Origin: Rhizobium sp. GN54
GTDB lineage: Bacteria; Pseudomonadota; Alphaproteobacteria; Rhizobiales; Rhizobiaceae
Direction of reading: 5' to 3'
Assembly (NCBI RefSeq): GCF_021026345.1
Contig: NZ_JAJNCZ010000003.1
Span: 124,001-188,000 of the forward strand
Length of the DNA stretch: 64,000 nucleotides
Shown here: positions 25,505 to 37,512 of the stretch, one piece after another
How positions within the stretch are numbered: the stretch's first letter is position 1
Layout: the number at the start of each line of letters is the position of its first letter
Translations under genes and position numbers: made by a program
The notes under the pieces: generated by a model
What the model saw: the letters and a program-made list of their open reading frames with translations, nothing else
What the model was told of the DNA's origin: nothing
The model's database searches: none

Positions 25505-26932
25505 CTATTCCCGCCCGAATTCGTCCTCGATGCGGATGATGTCATCCTCGCCGAGATAGGATCCGGTCTGGACCTCGATCAGTTCCAGCAGGATCTTGCC
25601 GGGATTGGCCAGCCGGTGCACCTCGCCCTGCGGGATATAGACCGACTCGTTCTCGCGCAGCGGAATGGTCCTGTCGCCGATCGTCACGTCGGCCGTGCCG
25701 CGCACGACGATCCAGTGCTCCGAGCGATGGTGGTGCTTCTGCAGCGACAGCCGGCGCCCCGGCTTGACGAACAGCCGCTTCACCTGGAAGCGATCGCCGT
25801 TCAGCACCGACGTATAGCCACCCCACGGGCGATAGGAGGTGCGATGGGTTTCTGTCAGCGGCGCGGTTGCCTTCTTCGAGGCGAGGAACTTGACCAGCTT
25901 GCCGACGTTCTGGCTGTCCTCCATCCGCCCGACATAGACCGCGTCCTCGCTGGCGATGACGGCGATGTCGGAAAGCCCCTGCACGGCCACATGGATGTCC
26001 TTCGACAGCACCAGCGAATTGCGGGTGTCGAGCAGCGTCGTGCGGCCGTCGGCGACGTTGCCGTCATCGTCCTGCGCGCCGAGCTTCCAGACCGAATCCC
26101 AGCTGCCGAGATCCGACCATTCGATCGGCGAGGGAACGACAGCCGCCATCGGCGTCTTCTCGAAGATGGCGTAGTCGATCGAGATATCCGGCGCCTTCGA
26201 AAAAGCCTCCTCGTCCAGCCGCACGAAATCCAGGTCGTCCTTCGAGGCCGACACCGCCTGCGTCGCCGCGTCCATGACCTCAGGCGCCAATTGCCGCAGT
26301 TCCTGCAGGAACAGCCCGACCGGCAGCATGAACATCCCGGAATTCCAAAGATAGCCGCCCTCGGCGATCAGCCGTTCGGCCTTCTCCTGGTCCGGCTTCT
26401 CGATGAAGCGCTTGACCGTGAAGGCGCCGCCGCCGAGTTCCTCGCCCTTCTCGATGTAGCCGTAACCCGTCGCAGCCTCGGTCGGCGTGATCCCGAAGGT
26501 CACGAGCCGCCCCTTCTCTGCCGCGTCGCGCGCCCGCGCCACGCTGTCGAAATAGACCTTGTTCTCGACGATCTCGTGGTCGGAGGCCAGGACCTGCATG
26601 ATCGCGTCCTCGCCGAAGTCCCGCGCGACGATCAGGGCCGCGACCGCGAGCGCCGGCGCGGTGTTGCGCGCCACGGGCTCGAGCAGGATCCTGGCGAGCG
26701 GCCGGTCGATCAGCCGGGCCTGCTCGGCGACGAGGAAGCGGAACTCCGCATTGGTCAGGATGATCGGAGCCTCATACAGCTCTTCGTCGCCGACCCGCTC
26801 AAGCGTGCGCTGGAACAGCGTCTTCTTGCCCATCAGGTCCATGAACTGCTTGGGAGCCGTCGAACGCGAGAGGGGCCACAACCGCGTGCCCTTTCCGCCC
26901 GCCATGACGACGGGGATGATTTTCTGAGACAT
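25505..26932 (-). CDS. manC: Mannose-1-phosphate guanylyltransferase/mannose-6-phosphate isomerase
   Basis: A 475-residue bifunctional enzyme of GDP-mannose synthesis for surface polysaccharides. The N-terminal nucleotidyltransferase begins IIPVVMAGGKGTRLWPLSR and has the FIEKPD sugar-binding block at mid-protein. The C-terminal cupin (about 350-475) is a type II phosphomannose isomerase with QKHHHRSEHWIVVRG and PQGEVHRL. Length equals the ManC/CpsB/ExoN-like family. It is not next to other polysaccharide genes here. Confidence 0.92.
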   Translation of the reverse strand: MSQKIIPVVMAGGKGTRLWPLSRSTAPKQFMDLMGKKTLFQRTLERVGDEELYEAPIILTNAEFRFLVAEQARLIDRPLARILLEPVARNTAPALAVAALIVARDFGEDAIMQVLASDHEIVENKVYFDSVARARDAAEKGRLVTFGITPTEAATGYGYIEKGEELGGGAFTVKRFIEKPDQEKAERLIAEGGYLWNSGMFMLPVGLFLQELRQLAPEVMDAATQAVSASKDDLDFVRLDEEAFSKAPDISIDYAIFEKTPMAAVVPSPIEWSDLGSWDSVWKLGAQDDDGNVADGRTTLLDTRNSLVLSKDIHVAVQGLSDIAVIASEDAVYVGRMEDSQNVGKLVKFLASKKATAPLTETHRTSYRPWGGYTSVLNGDRFQVKRLFVKPGRRLSLQKHHHRSEHWIVVRGTADVTIGDRTIPLRENESVYIPQGEVHRLANPGKILLELIEVQTGSYLGEDDIIRIEDEFGRE

Positions 26933-27088
26933 CGATCCTCATTCCATAACGTATAATGGGCCGGCGTAACGGCACCGGCCGCCATTGAAGCAGTAAACTG
27001 CCTCGCTTCATAGCAAATAGTCCCGCCGCACGGGGCAACTTCGCCATGTAGTTAAAGCAGGCGCGGCCGGCACGGTTCCACAATTCCA

Positions 27089-27114
27089 ATAAAAAACCCC
27101 GCCGGAGCGGGGTC
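27089..27114 (-). terminator. Intrinsic terminator of the atp operon
   Basis: On the minus strand, CCCCGC (27112-27107) pairs with GCGGGG (27102-27097) around 4 bases and is followed by TTTTTTATT. It lies 22 bases after the atpC stop. Confidence 0.88.
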
Positions 27115-27135
27115 TTGTTCGGTCTATTCACCCTT

Positions 27136-27543
27136 TCAGGCGGGCAGGATCGTGCCCTGCACGGTGCCGAGCTGGGCGATATAGCGCTCGATACCGGCGC
27201 GATGCTCGTCGTTCGGCGCCGCGTCGAGCTCACCGCGGGCAGCCTCTATGCGCTTGGCGATATCGTCGCGGCTGATCTCGTCGATATGGACGGCCGATTC
27301 CGCAAGCAGCGTGCAGCCGGTCGGCAGGATGTCGGCAAAACCGCCGAACACCACATAACGATCCGTCTTTCCATCGGCAAACGTCACCGTCACGACACCC
27401 GGCTGGATCGTCGTCATCGTCGGCGCGTGGTTGGCCATGACGGTCATCTCGCCTTCCGAGGCCGGAATGACGACCGCGGTCACGCTGCCGGAGAGCAGCA
27501 GGCGCTCGGGGGAAACGAGTTCAAAGTTGAAACTGTCGGCCAT
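27136..27543 (-). CDS. atpC: F1F0 ATP synthase subunit epsilon
   Basis: A 135-residue epsilon subunit of the F1 sector, which links the gamma shaft to the c ring and can inhibit ATP hydrolysis. The N-terminal beta domain (FNFELVSPERLLLSG, then PASEGEMTVMANHAP) and the short C-terminal helices are present. The start MADSFNFEL is preferred to an in-frame ATG two codons upstream by family convention. It is the last gene of atpHAGDC, 74 bases after atpD, and is followed by a terminator. Confidence 0.93.
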   Translation of the reverse strand: MADSFNFELVSPERLLLSGSVTAVVIPASEGEMTVMANHAPTMTTIQPGVVTVTFADGKTDRYVVFGGFADILPTGCTLLAESAVHIDEISRDDIAKRIEAARGELDAAPNDEHRAGIERYIAQLGTVQGTILPA

Positions 27544-27617
27544 GACCATTCACTTCTGCTGATTTCATCAGGTCAGGAACGGACGCCCGCATTGCAGGCG
27601 TCCGGAACTTTCCGGGA

Positions 27618-30043
<2,426 letters not shown>

Positions 30044-30071
30044 CCGTTTTCCGTCCTAGACTGGGAGTCGC

Positions 30072-31601
30072 TCAGGCGAAGGATTTGGCGAAGGCGTCGA
30101 GAGCAGCCTTGAGCTTGCCCTTGGTGTCGTCGCTGATGGCCTTCTCCGTGCGGATCGCGTCGAGGATGCCCTTGCCTTCCGTACGCATGTAGGAAAGCAG
30201 ACCCTGCTCGAACTTGCCGACCTGATTGACCGGCAGCTTGTCGAGATAGCCATTGACGCCGGCGAAGATCACGGCGACCTGCTCTTCCGTCTTCAGCGGC
30301 GAGAACTGCGGCTGCTTCAGGAGTTCGGTCAGGCGTGCACCACGGTTCAGCAGGCGCTGCGTTGCAGCGTCGAGGTCCGAACCGAACTGGGCGAAGGCGG
30401 CCATTTCGCGATACTGGGCGAGTTCGCCCTTGATCGAGCCGGCAACCTGCTTCATCGCCTTGATCTGCGCGGACGAGCCGACGCGGGAAACCGACAGACC
30501 GACGTTAACGGCCGGGCGGATGCCCTGATAGAACAGGTCGGTTTCAAGGAAGATCTGGCCGTCGGTGATCGAGATCACGTTGGTCGGGATGAAGGCCGAA
30601 ACGTCGTTGCCCTGGGTCTCGATGACCGGCAGAGCCGTCAGCGAGCCTGCGCCCATCTCGTCATTGAGCTTTGCAGCGCGCTCGAGCAGGCGGGAGTGCA
30701 GGTAGAAGACGTCGCCCGGATAGGCTTCGCGGCCCGGCGGGCGGCGCAGCAGCAGCGACATCTGGCGGTAGGCGACGGCCTGCTTGGAAAGGTCGTCATA
30801 GCCGATCAGGGCATGCTGGCCGTTGTCGCGGAAGTATTCGCCCATTGCGCAGCCGGCGAACGGTGCGAGGTACTGCATCGGAGCCGGGTCGGAGGCCGTG
30901 GCAGCAACGATGATCGAGTACTGCAGCGCGCCGCGCTCTTCGAGCACCTTCACGAACTGGGCAACCGTCGAACGCTTCTGGCCGATGGCGACGTAGACGC
31001 AGTACAGCTTGTCCTGGTCCGGGCCGTTGTCGTGGATCGGCTTCTGGTTGAGGAACGTGTCGAGGATGATCGCGGTCTTGCCGGTCTGGCGGTCGCCGAT
31101 GACCAGCTCGCGCTGGCCGCGGCCGACCGGGATCAGCGCGTCGATGGCCTTGAGGCCGGTCGACATCGGCTCATGCACCGACTTGCGCGGAATGATGCCC
31201 GGAGCCTTGATGTCGACGCGGGCGCGCTTCTTGGCGTTGATCGGGCCCTTGCCGTCGATCGGGTTGCCGAGCGCGTCGACGACGCGGCCGAGCAGTTCCG
31301 GACCGACCGGGACGTCCACGATGGCGCCAGTCCGCTTGACGGTGTCGCCTTCCTTGATGTCACGGTCCGAACCGAAGATAACGACACCGACGTTGTCGCT
31401 TTCCAGGTTCAGCGCCATGCCGCGAATTCCGCCCGGGAATTCGACCATTTCGCCGGCCTGGACGTTGTCGAGTCCGTAGACGCGGGCGATACCGTCACCG
31501 ACGGAGAGCACCTGGCCGACTTCCGAGACTTCCGCCTCTTTGCCGAAGTTTTTGATCTGATCTTTGAGAATTGCGGAGATTTCCGCGGCGCGGATATCCA
31601 T
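30072..31601 (-). CDS. atpA: F1F0 ATP synthase subunit alpha
   Basis: A 509-residue non-catalytic nucleotide-binding subunit. The Walker A is [10 protein letters not shown]. The arginine-finger region reads [10 protein letters not shown], and the N-terminal beta barrel begins near [12 protein letters not shown]. Its start overlaps the atpH stop (TGATG), which implies coupled translation. Confidence 0.97.
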   Translation of the reverse strand: MDIRAAEISAILKDQIKNFGKEAEVSEVGQVLSVGDGIARVYGLDNVQAGEMVEFPGGIRGMALNLESDNVGVVIFGSDRDIKEGDTVKRTGAIVDVPVGPELLGRVVDALGNPIDGKGPINAKKRARVDIKAPGIIPRKSVHEPMSTGLKAIDALIPVGRGQRELVIGDRQTGKTAIILDTFLNQKPIHDNGPDQDKLYCVYVAIGQKRSTVAQFVKVLEERGALQYSIIVAATASDPAPMQYLAPFAGCAMGEYFRDNGQHALIGYDDLSKQAVAYRQMSLLLRRPPGREAYPGDVFYLHSRLLERAAKLNDEMGAGSLTALPVIETQGNDVSAFIPTNVISITDGQIFLETDLFYQGIRPAVNVGLSVSRVGSSAQIKAMKQVAGSIKGELAQYREMAAFAQFGSDLDAATQRLLNRGARLTELLKQPQFSPLKTEEQVAVIFAGVNGYLDKLPVNQVGKFEQGLLSYMRTEGKGILDAIRTEKAISDDTKGKLKAALDAFAKSFA

Positions 31602-32167
31602 CAGCCGACCTCTTTCAGTGCAAGCTTAAGGGTAGAGAGTTTGGTGCGAAGGGAGGTGTCGATCTGGCGGGACCCGACCTTGACGATCAGACCACCGAGA
31701 ATGGACGGGTCGACGGTGACGGCGATCGCCACGTCTTTGCCGGTGACGCCCTTGAGCGCCGCCTTCAATTCGGTCTCCTGCGCTGCGGTCAACGCATGCG
31801 CGGAGGTTATTTCGGCCGTGATCTCGCCACGCTGGCGGGCGGCGATCACGCGATAGGCCTTGATCATCCCCGGCACGGCGAAGAGCCGGCGGTTGGATGC
31901 CACGACCTTGAGGAAGTTTGCAACGAGGCCCGAGAGGCCCGCCTTGGCGACGATCGCGGCGATGGCCTTCGCCTGCTCTTCGGCGGAGAAGACCGGGCTC
32001 TGGATCAGGCGCTTGAGGTCGGCGCTGTCGTCGATCATCGCCTGGAAGCGGGCGAGGTCGGAACCCACTGCATCGACGCTGTTGGCTTCGAGCGCTAGCT
32101 CGAAAAGCGACGATGCGTATCTTTCTGCAACACCGGAAATAAGCTGGGATGTGTCTGCCACGGGCAC
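31601..32167 (-). CDS. atpH: F1F0 ATP synthase subunit delta
   Basis: A 188-residue subunit that ties F1 to the peripheral stalk. It begins with the helical [21 protein letters not shown] segment of the OSCP/delta family and ends with the [14 protein letters not shown] and [11 protein letters not shown] block. It is the first gene of the F1 operon; the F0 genes are not in the window, as usual for Rhizobiales. The 260-base region upstream should hold the operon promoter, but I saw no distinctive site there. Confidence 0.95.
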   Translation of the reverse strand: MPVADTSQLISGVAERYASSLFELALEANSVDAVGSDLARFQAMIDDSADLKRLIQSPVFSAEEQAKAIAAIVAKAGLSGLVANFLKVVASNRRLFAVPGMIKAYRVIAARQRGEITAEITSAHALTAAQETELKAALKGVTGKDVAIAVTVDPSILGGLIVKVGSRQIDTSLRTKLSTLKLALKEVG

Positions 32168-32429
32168 AAGCTTCTCTTATTTTCATCCAGAGCGGCAGCT
32201 TGCGGATTACCCGTAAACTTAACACCCTGAATTCGTTGCGATTATCTTCAGTCCCCGCAAGCTTGAACGCCCGCATTTTCTGAAATTCGCGGTTCGTCTA
32301 GCATAGGAACTTCGGACTCGCAACACGCGCAGGCACAGGAATCCTTGATAAATGGGGCACCCTTGGCCCTAATTCTGGCAAAAATGAATCCGCCCCGGCG
32401 AAAGCTGCGTCCGGAAGCGGAAAATGGCC

Positions 32430-32813
32430 TCAGACGAAACCGAAAACATAGGCGAGCGGCAAGAGCGACAGGACGAGCTGCACCACAAGCAGCCCCAGGC
32501 TCTTGAGCGTGAACGAGGCATCCGACATCATCGACAGGATGCGGCCGAAGGAAGCGAGCGCAAAGGCGGATCCGACCGCGAGATAGGCCCAGTCCTGCGC
32601 GACCATCACGGCACAGAGTGCCAGCCCCGCATGGAAGCCGCCAAGCGACCGGGCGGCCGCGTAGCCTTCGTTGCTGCCGTCGCGCGACTGCAGGCCGTTC
32701 ACCTTCAGCGACAACCGCGGCGCGAACAGCCCGACGAGCCCGAGCAGGCAGGCCGCGAGCGCCGCGCAGAAGGCCAGGAGTTCGCCCGTATCGGTCGGAA
32801 TGTAGAACTCCAT
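32430..32813 (-). CDS. Small four-span membrane protein of unknown function
   Basis: A 127-residue hydrophobic protein with about four membrane segments (residues roughly 10-29, 55-72, 74-92 and 103-124). The start MEFYIPTDTG is set by a GGGGGAG motif just upstream. The pattern of an ARSLGGFHAGLAL segment plus a later FGRILSMMSD motif is reminiscent of DUF4345-type proteins, but I am not certain. It lies between priA and the atp operon on the same strand, 198 bases from priA. Confidence 0.7.
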   Translation of the reverse strand: MEFYIPTDTGELLAFCAALAACLLGLVGLFAPRLSLKVNGLQSRDGSNEGYAAARSLGGFHAGLALCAVMVAQDWAYLAVGSAFALASFGRILSMMSDASFTLKSLGLLVVQLVLSLLPLAYVFGFV

Positions 32814-33011
32814 GATGGCTCCCCCGGCACTGCCTGATCCAACTGCCTTATGGCACACTCGCTCGCCGCACGGAATCCGTCGGCTGCGGTTTTTGCGCGA
32901 TCCCGGACACGGCTCTGCGCGGCGAAGTGGGGAAGGCGTCAGGCTCCGGCAGCTGCGACAAAGTGACACCGGCGCACCTGGAAGTTCCCTGCGGAGGGCC
33001 CGGTAACCGGC

Positions 33012-35216
33012 CTACAGAAAGCTCTGCGGATCGATGTCCACCTGCACGAGGATCGAGCCCCGTTCCTTCGGTCCGTTCGCCAGCATGGTCCTGAGATAGG
33101 CCTGCATGTCGCTGGAACGCTGGCCGTGGACGAGAAGGCGGAACCGGTGGCGGCCGCGAATCAGCGCCAGCGGCGCCTCGGCCGGGCCGAGGATCGCAAT
33201 GCCGGAGACCCCCGGCGCGGACTGTCGCAACCCGCGGGCATGGCCTTCCGCCTCCGCCCGGCTGTCGGCGGAAACGATCACCGAGGCCAGCCGGCCGAAC
33301 GGCGGCAGCAGCGCCTTCTCCCGTTCTCCGATCTCGCGCTCGTAGAAATCGCGGGCGTCGCCCGAAACGATCGCCTGCATGACGGGATGAAGCGGCTGAT
33401 AGGTCTGGATCAGACCGTGGCTCTTCAGCCCCGTGCGCCCCGCCCGCCCGGTCACCTGCGACAGGAGCTGGAAGGTGCGCTCGGCCGCCCGCGGGTCGCC
33501 GTTGGAAAGGCCGAGATCGGCATCGACGATCCCGACCAGCGTCATCAGCGGGAAATTGTGCCCCTTGGCCACCAACTGGGTGCCGATGACGATGTCGGCC
33601 TCCCCCTTGGCGATGGCTTCCAATTCCAGCCGCAGCCGCTTGACCCCCATCAGGTCGGAGGAGAGCACGATGGTGCGCGCCTCGGGGAAATGCTTCTCCA
33701 CCTCCTCGGCGATGCGCTCGACGCCGGGACCGCAGGCGGCCAGATGGTCGAAGGTGCCGCATTCGGGGCAGGCTTCCGGCGTGCGCTCGGCGTAGCCGCA
33801 GTGATGGCACTGGATCTGGCCGCGGAACCGGTGCTCGACCAGCCAGCTTGCGCATTGCGGGCACTGGAACCGGTGGCCGCAGACGCGGCAGAGTGTCAGC
33901 GGTGCATAGCCTCGGCGATTGAGGAAGAGCAGCGCCTGTTCCCCGCGCTCGACCGTCTTGCCGATCGCCCGGATCATCACCGGCGACAGGAAGCCGCCGC
34001 GCTGCGGCGGGTGCCGGCGCAGGTCGACGAGATGCAGGTCGGGCAGTGCCGCCGCGCCGAAACGGGTCGGCAGGTGCAGCGCCTGATAGCGGCCGTTGTC
34101 GGCGTTGACGCGGCTTTCGACGGACGGCGTCGCCGAAACCAGAACGGCCGGAAAATTGCCGATCCGGGCCCGCACCACCGCCATGTCGCGGGCGTTGTAG
34201 AAAACCCGATCCTCCTGCTTGTAGGCCGGATCGTGCTCCTCGTCGACGATCACAAGCCCGAGATCCTCGAAGGGCAAAAACAGGGCCGAGCGCGCGCCGG
34301 CGACGACGCGCACCTCCCCGGTCGTCACCTGCCGCCACACCTTCTCGCGCGTCCGCGGGGCGAGATCCGAATGCCACTCGGCCGGCTTTGCCCCGAACCG
34401 GTCCTGGAATCGCTCGAGAAAGCTCGCCGTCAGTGCGATCTCGGGCAGAAGGATCAGCACCTGCCGACCCTGCCGCAGCACCTCGGCGATCGCCTCGAAA
34501 TAGACTTCCGTCTTGCCGGAACCGGTAATGCCGTCGATCAGCGCGACGGCGAAGTGTCCGTCCCGGACCTGTTCGACGAGATCGGCGGCGGCATCGGTCT
34601 GCGGCCCTTCCAGCCGCGGGACGGCATAGTCGGGATCGGGCCTCGCCACCACCGGCGGCGGCGGCAGGAAGACGGTCTCGAAACTGCCCTGCGCGGTCAG
34701 CCCGTCGATGACGCTGGAGGAGGTTCCGGCAGCATGCGCAAGGCCGGAACGGGTCCAGGGGATGCCCTCGTCGACCAGCGCCAGCACGCGTTCGCGCGCC
34801 GCCGTCATGCGCTCCGGGCGCACACCGGTGAAGCGCAGCCCCTCGATCATCGGCTCGGGATCGAAGGCAGCCGGCGCGCGCAGCGCCATGCGCGCCACGA
34901 GCCCGGGCGGCGTCAGCGTATAGGCGGAAACCCAGTCGACGAAGGCGCGCATCTCCTGCGTCAGCGGCGGGCAGTCGAACACTTTCTCGATCGGCCTGAG
35001 CTTCTTCGGGTCGACGTCGTCCTCACCGGTCCGGTCCCAGACGACACCGGCGACGAGGCGCGAGCCGAGCGGCACCTGCACGATCGAGCCGGGCTCGGCC
35101 GCCATCTCGGCGGGCACTGTATAGGAATAGGCCCGCGGCGCCGGCATCGGCACCAGCACGGGCACAGTCCTGGGCTTCGGCGCGCCGCCGAAGAGATCGT
35201 CGGTCAGCCGGTTCAT
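33012..35216 (-). CDS. priA: Primosomal protein N' (replication restart helicase PriA)
   Basis: A 734-residue superfamily 2 helicase that recognises stalled forks and reloads the replisome. The Walker A GITGSGKT is at 229-236 and the DEEHD box at 325-329. A zinc-binding region with CxxC pairs (CRVCGHRFQCPQC, then CHHCGY and CPECG) lies in the second half. Helicase motif V/VI regions include GTQLVAKGHNFP and QVTGRAGRTG. It is downstream of the AAA ATPase gene with a 70-base gap. Confidence 0.96.
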   Translation of the reverse strand: MNRLTDDLFGGAPKPRTVPVLVPMPAPRAYSYTVPAEMAAEPGSIVQVPLGSRLVAGVVWDRTGEDDVDPKKLRPIEKVFDCPPLTQEMRAFVDWVSAYTLTPPGLVARMALRAPAAFDPEPMIEGLRFTGVRPERMTAARERVLALVDEGIPWTRSGLAHAAGTSSSVIDGLTAQGSFETVFLPPPPVVARPDPDYAVPRLEGPQTDAAADLVEQVRDGHFAVALIDGITGSGKTEVYFEAIAEVLRQGRQVLILLPEIALTASFLERFQDRFGAKPAEWHSDLAPRTREKVWRQVTTGEVRVVAGARSALFLPFEDLGLVIVDEEHDPAYKQEDRVFYNARDMAVVRARIGNFPAVLVSATPSVESRVNADNGRYQALHLPTRFGAAALPDLHLVDLRRHPPQRGGFLSPVMIRAIGKTVERGEQALLFLNRRGYAPLTLCRVCGHRFQCPQCASWLVEHRFRGQIQCHHCGYAERTPEACPECGTFDHLAACGPGVERIAEEVEKHFPEARTIVLSSDLMGVKRLRLELEAIAKGEADIVIGTQLVAKGHNFPLMTLVGIVDADLGLSNGDPRAAERTFQLLSQVTGRAGRTGLKSHGLIQTYQPLHPVMQAIVSGDARDFYEREIGEREKALLPPFGRLASVIVSADSRAEAEGHARGLRQSAPGVSGIAILGPAEAPLALIRGRHRFRLLVHGQRSSDMQAYLRTMLANGPKERGSILVQVDIDPQSFL

Positions 35217-35286
35217 CGCGCACCGCTACCCGCATGGGCACTGCGAGACCGACGACGACGGGACATACAGAAGGAAGGCCGCCCGC

Positions 35287-36420
35287 TCATGCGTCGTCCT
35301 CCGCGATCTCGCCGCTCATCCGCATCCCCTCGATCCAGGTGGCGCCGTCGTTGCGGATCACCCGTCTCGCCCGCACCCCGCAGCGGCTCTCCACCTCGCG
35401 CGCCAGAAGCTCCGAATGGGTGACGAGCCACACCTGGCTGGTGCGCGCCGCACTTGCGATCATCGCTGCCAGCGGCGGCAGCATGGAGGGGTGCAGGCTC
35501 GCCTCCGGCTCGTTCAGCGCCACCAGCGGCGGGCGGCGATAGGAAAGGAGCGCGGCGGCGAGCGCGAGGAAGCGGATCTGCCCGTCGGAGAGTTCGCGCG
35601 GCTGGAACAGCCGCTTCGGAAACTGCGGAAACACCAGCCCGAAGGATGCGAACTCGCCGGGCTCCGGTATCGACAGCCACGCGCCCTCGAAGGCAGCGGC
35701 GATCGCCCTTTCGAGGTCGACCGTGTCCTGCCGGATATGGGCGAGCGTGGCGAACACGGCGGCAAGGTTGCCGCCGTCCTCGTCCAGCATCGGTGCGGTA
35801 ACCGAAAGGCACGGCTGACGGAGCGGCGAATCGCGGTCCGTCCGGAAGCCGTGGAAGAAGCGCCATTGCAGCACGGCCCGGCGGAAGGCGCCGATCTCGG
35901 GATAGTGCCCCGCATCGCCGATCAGGGAGAGCGCCGTCTCCGAGGTCAGCGCCTGTTCCGGATGCTCTTCCATCCGTCCCGTCTCGCCACGTACCATGAT
36001 CCCCGGGCCGGCGCGCTTCAGTACGGTGACCGGTCGCCGCCCGGTCTCGATCGAAAGCTCCTCGGTCTTGATCTGCGGCTCGAAGGCGAACCCGGCGGCC
36101 GCCGGCGGCCGGAGCCCCGCCTCGATCCCGTATCGGAAGGTGATGGCCCGTTCCTCGTCGAGAAGCTCAGCCTCGAGCCGGACGCGAACGGGCTCGTTCG
36201 GCTTGCGGCGCCCCGTCCACAGCACCGAGGCCATGCCGCCTTCGGCCGCGATCTCGTTTGCAAGCGTCCCGCGCGCAGCCGCCTGGACGAGCTGGAGCGA
36301 TCGGTAGAGATTGGACTTTCCGGTGCCGTTCTCGCCGACGAACAGGTTCACCTGGCCGAGATCCATGCGGATCGACCGTAGCGAACGGTAGTTTTCGGCA
36401 AGCATGGAGCGCAGCATCAT
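35287..36420 (-). CDS. AAA family ATPase (RecF/OLD-like, AAA_21 type)
   Basis: A 377-residue stand-alone ATPase. The Walker A GENGTGKS is at 29-36 after a YRSLRSIRMDLGQVNLFVG beginning. An ABC-like signature LSDGQIRFLALAAALL and Walker B VALNEPEASLHPSM follow, then a switch region VTHSELLAREV. This is the AAA_21 pattern shared by RecF-like and OLD-type proteins. There is no nuclease (TOPRIM) domain and no partner toxin gene, so no defence role can be claimed. It may be co-transcribed with priA. Confidence 0.85.
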   Translation of the reverse strand: MMLRSMLAENYRSLRSIRMDLGQVNLFVGENGTGKSNLYRSLQLVQAAARGTLANEIAAEGGMASVLWTGRRKPNEPVRVRLEAELLDEERAITFRYGIEAGLRPPAAAGFAFEPQIKTEELSIETGRRPVTVLKRAGPGIMVRGETGRMEEHPEQALTSETALSLIGDAGHYPEIGAFRRAVLQWRFFHGFRTDRDSPLRQPCLSVTAPMLDEDGGNLAAVFATLAHIRQDTVDLERAIAAAFEGAWLSIPEPGEFASFGLVFPQFPKRLFQPRELSDGQIRFLALAAALLSYRRPPLVALNEPEASLHPSMLPPLAAMIASAARTSQVWLVTHSELLAREVESRCGVRARRVIRNDGATWIEGMRMSGEIAEDDA

Positions 36421-36475
36421 CGCCTCAACTAAGCGATTCCCGCCGGCGGAGAAAAGGGAAAAAGCGGAACCGCGG

Positions 36476-37378
36476 TCAGAGCGGCTGGAACCGCGCGTCC
36501 GGATCCGCGGCCAGCGAGGACACGCAATGGCGCTCCAGCGTTCTGGTGACGTCGACCGGATCGCCGGCCAGTTGCTCCGGCCGGATCATGTTGCCGACGG
36601 TGAATTCGAAGCGGTTGCTCTTCTTGTTCAGAAGCTCGTGGAACACGGTCATGTCCCGCAGTTCCGTCGACCATTTGGCGAGCCAGTAGAACAGCCCGGA
36701 ATTGCGCGCCGACATATGGACGGGCAGGATCGGCAGGTCGTACTTGCGGGCCAGCGAGACGGCCGAGATCTTCCACGGCCGTTCGTTCAGCCGCCCGTTC
36801 GCCCAATAGGCGATGCGGCCGGAAGGAAAGAGGACGGCGGCCTTGCCCTCGGCGATCGCCCGGTTGGTGATCTGCAGCGTCTCGCGCGTCTTCAGCTTGC
36901 TCTTGTGCTCCTCGCGCCATTCCACCGGGATGATCATCTCGACGAACCGCGGATTGACCCGGACGGCATCGCGGTTGGCGAAGAACATCATGTCGGGCCG
37001 CCGGCGCTTCATCAGGTCGAACACGGCGACGCCGTCGGCGATCCCCGTCGGATGGTTGCTGACGAGCAGGAAGCCGTCCTTTTCCGGAATGCGTTCCTCG
37101 TTGCGCACCGCCACGTCCAGTTCCAGCGCCGAACTCAGGAACTCGAAGGCCTGGAAGCCGGGCATGTTGGCGACGGCATCGGCGAACTCGATCGCCCGGC
37201 GATAGTTGAGCAACGTATAGAGGAACGGCCGCATCACAGGCCACAGCGGATGCTCGACGATGCGGGTGCCGCGCTCTGCGATCAGCGTATCGACGATGTG
37301 GCCGGGCTGCCCGTGCGAGACGAGCGCCACCGTCTCGGCGAGATGCCCGAACGCTGTTCCCGAATCACGTCTTGCCAT
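36476..37378 (-). CDS. PlsC-type lysophospholipid acyltransferase family protein
   Basis: A 300-residue acyltransferase of the 1-acyl-glycerol-3-phosphate acyltransferase superfamily. The catalytic block is NHPTGIADG with H109 and D115, that is HX5D rather than the common HX4D. The second block is FPSG at 184-187 in place of FPEG. These variants also occur in acyltransferases fused to, or paired with, ornithine-lipid synthesis proteins. A short hydrophobic segment lies near 46-60. The acyl acceptor is unknown. It is divergent from xerC. Confidence 0.82.
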   Translation of the reverse strand: MARRDSGTAFGHLAETVALVSHGQPGHIVDTLIAERGTRIVEHPLWPVMRPFLYTLLNYRRAIEFADAVANMPGFQAFEFLSSALELDVAVRNEERIPEKDGFLLVSNHPTGIADGVAVFDLMKRRRPDMMFFANRDAVRVNPRFVEMIIPVEWREEHKSKLKTRETLQITNRAIAEGKAAVLFPSGRIAYWANGRLNERPWKISAVSLARKYDLPILPVHMSARNSGLFYWLAKWSTELRDMTVFHELLNKKSNRFEFTVGNMIRPEQLAGDPVDVTRTLERHCVSSLAADPDARFQPL

Positions 37379-37512
37379 GGGTCCGCCTGCTCGAGTCCAG
37401 CTTCCTATCGCAGTTCCATATGATCTAAGCGTGACAGGAACGATGTCAATGTTAACAAATCCCTAACCGCACAGACCGCAAGATGGGCCGCCCGCAGCAA
37501 CAGGTGGCGAAC

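Noticed and set aside
35287-36420. AAA_21 ATPase as an anti-phage defence gene
   Set aside because: It has no TOPRIM or nuclease domain and no partner gene, and its neighbours are housekeeping genes, so the family match alone is not enough.
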